Assembly (NCBI RefSeq): GCF_029227915.1
Contig: NC_079887.1
Coordinates: 434,001 to 498,000 of the forward strand
Direction: 5' to 3'
DNA from: Hydractinia symbiolongicarpus
Taxonomy: Eukaryota > Cnidaria > Hydrozoa > Anthoathecata > Hydractiniidae
DNA length: 64,000 bases
Within the stretch, counting starts at the first letter, position 1. Every line of letters begins with the position of its first letter. The notes under the pieces were generated by a model that worked only from the letters and a program-made list of their open reading frames with translations, did no database searches and had not been told where the DNA came from. Of the stretch, positions 25,719-35,395 are shown one piece after another. The translations under genes were made by a program, and so were the position numbers.

Positions 25719-28150
25719 CGGGAAATGAGTTTACACCCCGGGTACTTTCTTTGTATACTTTTGACTATACGGGCCGAGTCCGGGATTTACGGGAAATCGC
25801 AGGTTTTCGTTTGCCGGCGATTAAACTTCTTTTATTCAGCGTCTCATCAAAAATGAAAACATTTTTGAAAACTACAAGTCTCATGCGCTTTAGTGGTGAA
25901 AAAAAAATTAAAAAATGGTTTGGGAAATGAGTTTACTTCCTGGGTACTTTCTTTGCATACATTGGACTATACGGGCCAATCCCGGGATTTACGGGAAATC
26001 GCGGGATTTCGTTTGCCGGCGATTAAACCTCTTTTATTAAGCGTCTCATCAAAAATGAAAACATTTTTAAAAACTACAAGTCTCATGGGCTATAGTGGTG
26101 AAATAATAATTTAAAAAATCGTTCCGGAAATGAGTTTACACCCCGGGTACTTTCTTTGTATACTTTTGACTATACGGGCCGAGTCCGGGATTTACGGGAA
26201 ATCGCAGGTTTTCGTTTGCCGGCGATTAACTTCTTTTATTCAGCGTCTCATCAAAAATGAAAACATTTTTAAAAACTACAAGTCTCATCCGTTTTAGTGG
26301 TGAAAAAATAATTTAAAAAATCGTTCGGGAAATGAGTTTACTCCATGGGTACTTTCTTTATATACTTTTGACTATACGGGCCGAGTCCGCGATTTACAGG
26401 AACTCGCGGGTTTTCGTTTGCCGGCGATTAAACTTCTTTTATTCAGCGTCTCATCAAAAATGAAAATATTTTTAAATACTACAAGTCTCATGCGTTTTAG
26501 TGGTGAAAAAATAATTTAAAAAATCGTTGGGGAAATGTGTTTACGCCCTGGGTACTTTCTTTGTATACTTTTGACTATACGGGCCGAGTCCGGGATTTAC
26601 GGGAAATCGCAGGTTTTCTTTTGCCGACGATTAAACTTCTTTTATTCAGCGTCTCATCAAAAATAAAAACATTTTCGAAAACTACAAGTCTCATACGTTT
26701 TAGTGGTGAAAAAATAATTTAAAAATTCGTTCGGGAAATGAGTTTACTCACTGGGTACTTTCCTTGTATACCTTTAACTATACGGGCCGAGTCCGGGATT
26801 TACGGGAAATCGCAGGTTTTCGTTTGCCGGCGATTAAACTTCTTTTATTCAGCGTCTCATTAAAAATGAAAACATTTTTAAAAACTACAAGTCTCATGGG
26901 CTTTAGTGGTGAAATAATAATTTAAAAAATCGTTTGGGAAATGAGTTTACTCCCTGGGTACTTTCTTTGTATACTTTTGACTATACGGGCCGAGTCCAGG
27001 ATTTACGGGAAATCGCAGGTTTTCGTTTGCCGGCGATTAAACTTCTTTTATTCAGCGTCTCATCAAAAATGAAAACATTTTTAAAAACTACAAGTCTGAT
27101 GCGTTTTAGTGGTGAAAAAGTAATTTAAAAAATCGTTCGGGAAATGAGTTTACTCCCTGGGTACTTTCTTTGTATACTTTTGACTATACGGGCCAAGCCC
27201 GGGATTTACGGGAAATCGCGGGTTTTCGTTTGCCGGCGCTTAAACTCCTTTTATTCAGCGTCTCATCAAAAATGAAAACATTTTTAAAAACTACAAATCT
27301 TATGCGTTTTAGTTGTGAAAAAATAATTTAAAAAATCGTTCTGGAAATGAGTTTACTCCCTGGGTACTTTCTTTGTATACTTTTGACTATACGGGCCGAG
27401 TCCGGGATTTACGGAAAATCGCAGGTTTTCGTTTGCCGGCGATTAAACTGCTTTTATTCAGCGTCACATCAAAAATGAAAACATTCTTGAAAACTACAAG
27501 TCTCATCCGTTTTAGTGGTGAAAAAATAATTTAAAAAATCGTTCGGGAAATGAGTTTACTTCCTGGGTACTTTCTTTGTATACTTTTGACTATACGGGCC
27601 GAGTCCGCGATTTACGGGAAGTCGCGGGTTTTCGTTTGCCGGCGATTAAACTTCTTTTATTCAGCGTCTCATCAAAAATGAAAATATTTTTAAATACTAC
27701 AAGTCTCATGGACTTTAGTTGTGAAATAATAATTTAAAAAATCGTTCGGGAAATGAGTTTACACCCTGGGTACTTTCTTTGTATACTTTTGACTATACGG
27801 GCCGAGTCCGGGGTTTACGGGAAATGGCGGGTGTTCGTTTGCCGGCGATTAAACTTCTTTTATTCAGCGTCTCATCAAAAATGAAAACATTTTTAAAAAC
27901 TACAAGTCTCATGGGCTTTAGTGGTGAAATATTAATTTAAAAAATCGTTTGGGAAATGAGTTTACTCCCTGGGTACTTTCTTTGTATGTTTTTGACTATA
28001 CGGGACGAGTCCGGGATTTACGGGAAATCGCAGGTTTTCGTTTGCAGGCGATTAAACTTCTTTTATTCAGTGTCTCGTCAAAAATGAAAACATTTTTGAA
28101 AACTACAAGTCTCATGCGTTATAGTGGTGAAAAAATAATTTAAAAAATCG
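25623..28150 (+). repeat. Mirrored 1,218-bp hexamer, right of the inversion
   Basis: TTTAAATACTAC lies at 26,471 and 27,689, and AGTCTCATCCG at 26,281 and 27,499, both 1,218 bp apart. This is the period of the left flank. Reading outward from the junction, the variant order matches the reverse complement of the left flank: TTTACACCCCGGGTAC, then TTTACTTCCTGGGTAC with a long A run, then CCTCTTTTATTAAGCG, then TTTACTCCATGGGTAC with TTTAAATACTAC. Base identity is only moderate, with several differences per monomer. Confidence 0.85.
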
Positions 28151-30510
28151 TTCGGGAAATGAGTTTACACCCTGGGCACTCTCTTTGTATACTTTTGACT
28201 ATACGGGCCGAGTCCGGGATTTACGGAAAATCGCAGGTTTTCGTTTGCCGGCGATTAAACTTCTTTTATTCAGCGACTCATCAAAAATGAAAACATTTTT
28301 GAAAACTACAAGTCTCATGCGTTTTAGTGGTGAAAAGATAATTTAAAAATTCGTTAGCGAAATGAGTTTACTCACTGGGTACTTTCCTTGTATACTTTTG
28401 ACTATACGGGCCGAGACCGGGATTTACGGGAAATTGCGGGTTTTCGTTTGCCGGCGATTAAACTTCTTTTATTCAGCGTCTCATCAAAAATGGACACATT
28501 TTTAAAAACTACAAGTCTCATGGGCTTTAGTGGTGAAATAATAATTTAAAAAATCGTTTGGGAAATGAGTTTACTCCCTGGGTATTTTTTTTGTATACTT
28601 TTGACTATACGGGCCGAGTACGGGATTTACGGGAAATCGCAGGTTTTCGTTTGCCGGCGATTAAACTTCTTTTATTCAGCGTCTCATCAAAAATTAAAGC
28701 ATTTTTGAAAACTAAAAGTCTCATGCGTTTTAGTGGTGAAAAAATAATTTAAAAAATCGTTGGGGAAATGAGTTTACATCCTGGGTACTTTCTTTGTATA
28801 CTTTTGACTATAAGGGCCGAGTCCGGGATTTACGGGAAATCGCGGGTTTTCGTTTGCCGGCGATTAAGCCTCTTTTATTCAGCGTCTCATCAAAAATGAA
28901 AACATTTTTAAAAACTACAAGTCTCATGGGCTTTAGTGGTGAAATAATAATTTAAAAAATCGTTTGGGAAATGAGTTTACTCCCTGGGTACTTTCTTTGA
29001 ATACTTTTGACTATACGGGGCGAGTCCAGGATTTACGGGAAATCGCAGGTTTTCGTTTGCCGGCAATTAAACCTCTTTTATTCAGCGTCTCATCAAAAAT
29101 AAAAACATTTTTAAAAACTACAAGTCTCATGCGTCCTTGTATACTTTTGACTATACGGGCCGAGACCGGGATTTACGGGAAATTGCGGGTTTTCGTTTGC
29201 CGGCGATTAAACTTCTTTTATTCAGCGTCTCATCAAAAATGAAAACATTTTTGAAAACTACAAGTCTCATGCGTTTTAGTGGTGAAAAAATAATTTAAAA
29301 AGTCGTTCGGGAAATGAGTTTACTCCTTGGGTACTTTCTTTGTATACTTTTGACTATACGGGCCGAGTCTGGCATTTAGGGAAATCGCAGGTTTTCGTTT
29401 GCCGGCGAGTAAACTACTTTTATTCAGCGTCTCATCAAAAATGAAAACATTTTTGAAAACTACAAGTCTCATGCGTTTTAGTGGGGAAAAAATAATTTAA
29501 AAAATCGTTCGGGAAATGAGTTTACTCCCTGGGTACTTTCTTTGTATACTTTTGACTATACGGGCCAAGCCGGGATTTACGGGAAATCGCGGGTTTTCGT
29601 TTGCCGGCGATTAAACTTCTTTTATTCAGCGTCTCATCAAAAATAAAAACACTTTTAAAAACTACAAGTCTTATGCGTTTTAGTGGTGAAAAAATAATTT
29701 AAAAAATCGTTCTGGAAATGAGTTTACTCCGTGGGTACTTTCTTTGTATACATTCGACTATACGTGTCAAGCCCGGGATTTACGGGAAATCGCGGGTTTT
29801 TGTTTGCCGGCGATTAAACTGCTTTTATTCAGCGTCTCATCAAAAATGAAAACATTCTTGAAAACTACAAGTCTCATGCGTTTTAGTGGTGAAATAATAA
29901 TTTAAAAAATCGTTTGGGAAATGAGTTTACTCCCTGGGTACTTTCTTTGTATACTTTTGACTATACGGGCCGAGTCCAGGATTTACGGGAAATCGCAGGT
30001 TTTCGTTTGCCGGCGAATAAACTTCTTTTATTCAGCGTCTCATCAAAAATGAAAACATTTTTAAAAACTACAAGTCTCATGGGCTTTAATGGTGAAATAA
30101 TAATTTAAAAAATCGTTTGGGAAGTGATTTTACTCCCTGGGTACTTTCTTTGTATACTTTTGACTATACGGGCCGAGTCCAGGATTTACGGGAAATCGCA
30201 GGTTTTCGTTTGCCGGCGATTAAACTTCTTTTATTCAGCGTCTCATCAAAAATGAAAACATTTTTAAAAACTACAAGTCTCATGCGTTTTAGTGGTGAAA
30301 AAGTAATTTAAAAAATCGTTCGGGAAATGAGTTTACTCCCTGGGTACTTTCTTTGTATACTTTTGACTATACGGGCCAAGCCCGGGATTTACGGGAAATT
30401 GCGGGTTTTCGTTTGCCGGCGATTAAACTTCTTTTATTCAGCGTCTCATCAAAAATGAAAACATTTTTAAAAACTACAAGTCTTATGCGTTTTAGTGGTG
30501 AAAAAATAAT
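28151..30510 (+). repeat. Mixed monomers with local duplications
   Basis: About eleven and a half monomers. The marker GAGACCGGGATTTACGGG is at 28,413 and 29,162. The spacing of 749 bp is four monomers minus 63 bp, because of a deleted monomer at 29,134. The pair at 29,914-30,311 (GGGCTTTAATGGTG, then GGTGAAAAAGTAATTT) is found again at 32,749-33,146 and 34,169-34,566. No unique sequence is present. Confidence 0.84.
29060..29200 (+). repeat. Monomer with an internal deletion of about 63 bp
   Basis: At about 29,131-29,137 the text AGTCTCATGCGT runs straight into CCTTGTATACTTTTGAC. In the intact relative at 28,319-28,395 these parts are separated by about 63 bp (TTTAGTGGTG to GGGTACTTT). The loss removes the AT-rich end of one monomer and the start of the next, making a unit of about 140 bp. 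I see only this one copy. Confidence 0.85.
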
Positions 30511-31735
30511 TTAAAAAATCGTTCTGGAAATGAGTTTACTCCCTGGGTACTTTCTTTGTAAACTTTTGACTATACGGGCCGAGTCCGGGATTTAGGGAAA
30601 TCGCAGGTTTTCGTTTGCCGGCAATTAAACTGCTTTTATTCAGCGTCTCATCAAAAATGAAAACATTTTTGAAAACTACAAGTCTCATGCGTTTTAGTGG
30701 TGAAAAAATAATTTAAAAAATCGTTCGGGAAATGAGTTTTTCTCCCTGGGTACTTTCTTTGTAAACTTTTGACTATACGGGCCAAGCCGGGATTTACGGG
30801 AAATCGCGGGATTTCGTTTGCCGGCGATTAAACTTCTTTTATTCAGCGTCTCATCAAAAATGAAAACATTTTTAAAAACTACAAGTCTTATGCGTTTTAG
30901 TGGTGAAAAAATAATTCAAAAAATCGGTCTGGAAATGAGTTTACTCACAGGGTACTTTCTTTGTATACATTCGACTATACGTGCCAAGCCCGGGATTTAT
31001 GGGAAATCGCGGGTTTTCGTTTGCCGGCGATTAAACTTCTTTTATTCAGCGTCTCATCAAAAATGAAAACATTTTTGAAAACTACAAGGCACATGCGTTT
31101 AGTGGTGAAAAAATAATTTAAAAAATCGTTCTGGAAATGAGTTTACTCCCTGGGTACTTTCTTTGTAAACTTTTGACTATACGGGCCGAATCCGGGATTT
31201 AGGGAAATCGCAGGTTTTTGTTTGCCGGCAATTAAACTGCTTTTATTCAGCGTCTCATCAAAAATGAAAACATTTTTGAAAACTACAAGTCTCATGCGTT
31301 TTAGTGGTGAAAAAATAATTTAAAAAATCGTTCGGGAAATGAGTTTTTCTCCCTGGGTACTTTCTTTGTAAACTTTTAACTATACGGGCCATGCCGGGAT
31401 TTACGGGAAATCGCGGGATTTCGTTTGCCGGCGATTAAACTTCTTTTATTCAGCGTCTCATCAAAAATGAAAACATTTTTAAAAACTACAAGTCTTATGC
31501 GTTTTAGTGGTGAAAAAATAATTCAAAAAATCGGTCTGGAAATGAGTTTACTCACAGGGTACTTTCTTTGTATACATTCGACTATACGTGCCAAGCCCGG
31601 GATTTACGGGAAATCGCGGGTTTTCGTTTGCCGGCGATTAAACTTCTTTTATTCAGCGTCTCATCAAAAATGAAAACATTTTTGAAAACTACAAGGCACA
31701 TGCGTTTAGTGGTGAAAAAATAATTTAAAAAATCG
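30511..31735 (+). repeat. Higher-order repeat, 607-bp trimer, two copies
   Basis: AATTCAAAAAATCGGTCTGG occurs near 30,913 and 31,520, 607 bp apart, and CAAGGCACATGCGTTTAG in both copies at 31,085 and 31,692. The block also shares GAGTTTTTCTCCCTGGG and GTAAACTTTTGAC. Differences are few (GGCCGAGTCC / GGCCGAATCC; CCAAGCC / CCATGCC). The same three-monomer set reappears near 35.6-36.6 and 38.2-38.8 kb. Confidence 0.86.
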
Positions 31736-32449
31736 TTCGGGAAATGAGTTTACTCCCTGGGTACTTTCTTTGTATACTTTTGACTATACGGGCCGAGTCC
31801 GGGATTTACGGGAAATCGCGGATTTTCGTTTGCCGGCGATTAAACTTCTTTTATTCAGCGTCCCATCAAATATAAAAATATTTTTGAAAACTACAAGTCT
31901 CATGCGTTTAGTGGTAAAAAAATAATATAAAAAATCGTTCGGGAAATGAGTTTACTCCCTGGGTACTTTCTTTGTATACTTTTGACTATACGGGCAGAGT
32001 CCAGGATTTACGGGAAATGGCGGATTTTCGTTTGCCGGCGATTAAACTTCTTTTATTCAGCGTCCCATCAAATATGAAAATATTTTTGAAAACTACAAGT
32101 CTCATGCGTTTAGTGGTAAAAAAAACAATATAAAAAATCGTTTGGGAAATGAGTTTACTCCCTGGGTACTTTCTTTGTAAACTTTTGACTATACGGGCCA
32201 AGCCCGGGATTTACGGGAAATCGCGGGTTTTCGTTTGCCGGCGATTAAACTTCTTTTATTCAGCGTCTCATCAAAAATGAAAACATTTTTAAAAACTACA
32301 AGTCTTATGCGTTTTAGTGGTGAAAAAATAATTTAAAAAATCGTTCTGGAAATGAGTTTACTCCCTGGGTACTTTCTTTGTATACTTTTGACTATACGGC
32401 CGAGTCCGGGATTTAGGGAAATCGCAGTTTTTCGTTTGCCGGCGATTAA
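31736..32449 (+). repeat. TATA-variant monomers
   Basis: Two adjacent monomers of the class with CCCATCAAATATGAAAATAT (or CCCATCAAATATAAAAATAT) and GGTAAAAAAATAATATAAA, then consensus-like copies. One has AAAAAAACAATATAAAA. This class lacks the exact TCAAAAATG / CATTTTTGA dyad and has a shifted one instead (see findings). Confidence 0.84.
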
Positions 32450-35395
32450 ACTGCTTTTATTCAGCGTCTCATCAAAAATGAAAACATTTTTAAAAACTAC
32501 AAGTCTTATGCGTTTTAGTGGTGAAAAAATAATTTAAAAAATCGTTCTGGAAATGAGTTTACTCACAGGGTACTTTCTTTGTATACATTCGACTATACGT
32601 GCCAAGCCCGGGATTTACGGGAAATCGCGGGTTTTTGTTTGCCGGCGATTAAACTGCTTTTATTCAGCGTCTCATCAAGAATGAAAACATTCTTGAAAAC
32701 TACAAGTCTCATGCGTTTTAGTGGTGAAATAATAATTTAAAAAATCGTTTGGGAAATGAGTTTACTCCCTGGGTACTTTCTTTGTATACTTTTGACTATA
32801 CGGGCCGAGTCCAGGATTTACGGGAAATCGCAGGTTTTCGTTTGCCGGCGATTAAACTTCTTTTATTCAGCGTCTCATCAAAAATGAAAACATTTTTAAA
32901 AACCACAAGTCTCATGGGCTTTAATGGTGAAATAATAATTTAAAAAATCGTTTGGGAAATGAGTTTACTCCCTGGGTACTTTCTTTCTATACTTTTGACT
33001 ATACGGGCCGAGTCCAGGATTTACGGGAAATCGCAGGTTTTCGTTTGCCGGCGATTAAACTTCTTTTATTCAGCGTCTCATCAAAAATGAAAACATTTTT
33101 AAAAACTACAAGTCTCATGCGTTTTAGTGGTGAAAAAGTAATTTAAAAAATCGTTCGGGAAATGAGTTTACTCCCTGGGTACTTTCTTTGTATACTTTTG
33201 ACTATACGGGCCAAGCCCGGGATTTACGGGAAATCGCGGGTTTTCGTTTGCCGGCGATTAAACTTCTTTTATTCAGAGTCTCATCAAAAATGAAAACATT
33301 TTTACAAACTACAAGTCTTATGCGTTTTAGTGGTGAAAAAATAATTTAAAAAATCGTTCTGGAAATGAGTTTACTCCCTGGGTACTTTCTTTGTATACTT
33401 TTGACTATACGGGCAGATTCCAGGATTTACGGGAAATCGCGGATTTTCGTTTGCCGGCGATTAAACTTCTTTTATTCAGCGTCCCATCAAATATGAAAAT
33501 ATTTTTGAAAACTACAAGTCTCATGCCTTTAGTGGTAAAAAAATAATATAAAAAATCGTTCGGGAAAAGAGTTTACTCCCTGGGTACTTTCTTTGTAAAC
33601 TTTTGACTATACGGGCCGAGTCCAGGATTTACGGGAAATCGCAGGTGTTCGTTTGCCGGCGATTAAACTTCTTTTATTCAGCGTCTCATCAAAAATGAAA
33701 ACATTTTTAAAAACTACAAGTCTCATGCGTTTTAGTGGTGAAAAAGTAATTTAAAAAATCGTTCGGGAAATGAGTTTACTCCCTGGGTACTTTCTTTGTA
33801 TACTTTTGACTATACGGGCCAAGCCCAGGATTTACGGGAAATCGCGGGTTTTCGTTTGCCGGCGATTAAACTTCTTTTATTCAGCGTCTCATCAAAAATG
33901 AAAACATTTTTACAAACTACAAGTCTTATGCGTTTTAGTGGTGAAAAAATAATTTAAAAAATCGTTCTGGAAATGAGTTTACTCACAGGGTACTTTCTTT
34001 GTATACATTCGACTATACGTGCCAAGCCCGGGATTTACGGGAAATCGCGGGTTTTTGTTTGCCGGCGATTAAACTGCTTTTATTCAGCGTCTCATCAAGA
34101 ATGAAAACATTCTTGAAAACTACAAGTCTCGTGCGTTTTAGTGGTGAAATAATAATTTAAAAAATCGTTTGGGAAATGAGTTTACTCCCTGGGTACTTTC
34201 TTTGTATACTTTTGACTATACGGGCCGAGTCCAGGATTTACGGGAAATCGCAGGTTTTCGTTTGCCGGCGATTAAACTTCTTTTATTCAGCGTCTCATCA
34301 AAAATGAAAACATTTTTAAAAACTACAAGTCTCATGGGCTTTAATGGTGAAATAATAATTTAAAAAATCGTTTGGGAAATGAGTTTACTCCCTGGGTACT
34401 TTCTTTCTATACTTTTTACTATACGGGCCGAGTCCAGGATTTACGGGAAATCGCAGGTTTTCGTTTGCCGGCGATTAAACTTCTTTTATTCAGCGTCTCA
34501 TCAAAAATGAAAACATTTTTAAAAACTACAAGTCTCATGCGTTTTAGTGGTGAAAAAGTAATTTAAAAAATCGTTCGGGAAATGAGTTTACTCCCTGGGT
34601 ACTTTCTTTGTATACTTTTGACTATACGGGCCAAGCCCGGGATTTACGGGAAATCGCGGGTTTTCGTTTGCCGGCGATTAAACTTCTTTTATTCAGAGTC
34701 TCATCAAAAATGAAAACATTTTTACAAACTACAAGTCTTATGCGTTTTAGTGGTGAAAAAATAATTTAAAAAATCGTTCTGGAAATGAGTTTACTCCCTG
34801 GGTACTTTCTTTGTATACTTTTGACTATACGGGCAGATTCCAGGATTTACGGGAAATCGCGGATTTTCGTTTGCCGGCGATTAAACTTCTTTTATTCAGC
34901 GTCCCATCAAATATGAAAATATTTTTGAAAACTACAAGTCTCATGCCTTTAGTGGTAAAAAATAATATAAAAAATCGTTCGGGAAAAGAGTTTACTCCCT
35001 GGGTACTTTCTTTGTAAACTTTTGACTATACGGGCCGAGTCCAGGATTTACGGGAAATCGCAGGTGTTCGTTTGCCGGCGATTAAACTTCTTTTATTCAG
35101 CGTCTCATCAAAAATGAAAACATTTTTAAAAACTACAAGTCTCATGCGTTTTAGTGGTGAAAAAGTAATTTAAAAAATCGTTCGGGAAATGAGTTTACTC
35201 CCTGGGTACTTTCTTTGTATACTTTTGACTATACGGGCCAAGCCCAGGATTTACGGGAAATCGCGGGTTTTCGTTTGCCGGCGATTAAACTTCTTTTATT
35301 CAGCGTCTCATCAAAAATGAAAACATTTTTACAAACTACAAGTCTTATGCGTTTGAGTGGTGAAAAAATAATTTAAAAAATCGTTCTGGAAATGA
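32450..35395 (+). repeat. Higher-order repeat, 1,420-bp heptamer, two copies
   Basis: ACTCACAGGGTAC at 32,561 and 33,981 and all markers between recur at +1,420 bp (seven monomers minus 1 bp). Shared rare variants include CATCAAGAATGAAAACATTC, TTTCTTTCTATAC, GGGCAGATTCCAGG, TTCAGAGTCTC, CATTTTTACAAAC and GCAGGTGTTCG. The two copies differ at only a handful of sites (AACCACAAG / AACTACAAG; TTTTGACTAT / TTTTTACTAT). This is one of the cleanest, and so probably youngest, duplications in the window. Confidence 0.9.
33157..33359 (+). repeat. Representative 203-bp monomer
   Basis: This copy is close to the right-arm consensus and exactly 203 bp from GGGAAATGAG to the next AATCGTTC. The plus-orientation consensus has a GC-rich core at monomer positions 51-100, in which CGGG starts at about positions 51, 62, 71 and 81, followed by GCCGGC at about 94. 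Positions 101-203 are AT-rich, with A/T tracts. My hand count of the consensus gives 36 C and 41 G (38% GC) and 11 CpG. 203 is not divisible by three, so any reading frame shifts between monomers. A length near 200 bp is about one nucleosome plus linker, which is common for satellites. Deviations in this copy are AGAGTCTC for AGCGTCTC and TTACAAAC for TTGAAAAC. Confidence 0.9.

Noticed and set aside
33244-33262. Consensus TTTTCGTTTGCCGGCGA as a CENP-B box
   Set aside because: It lacks the required A and the CGGG at the needed spacing; only TTCG matches. The TTGG variant is listed separately as a weak observation.
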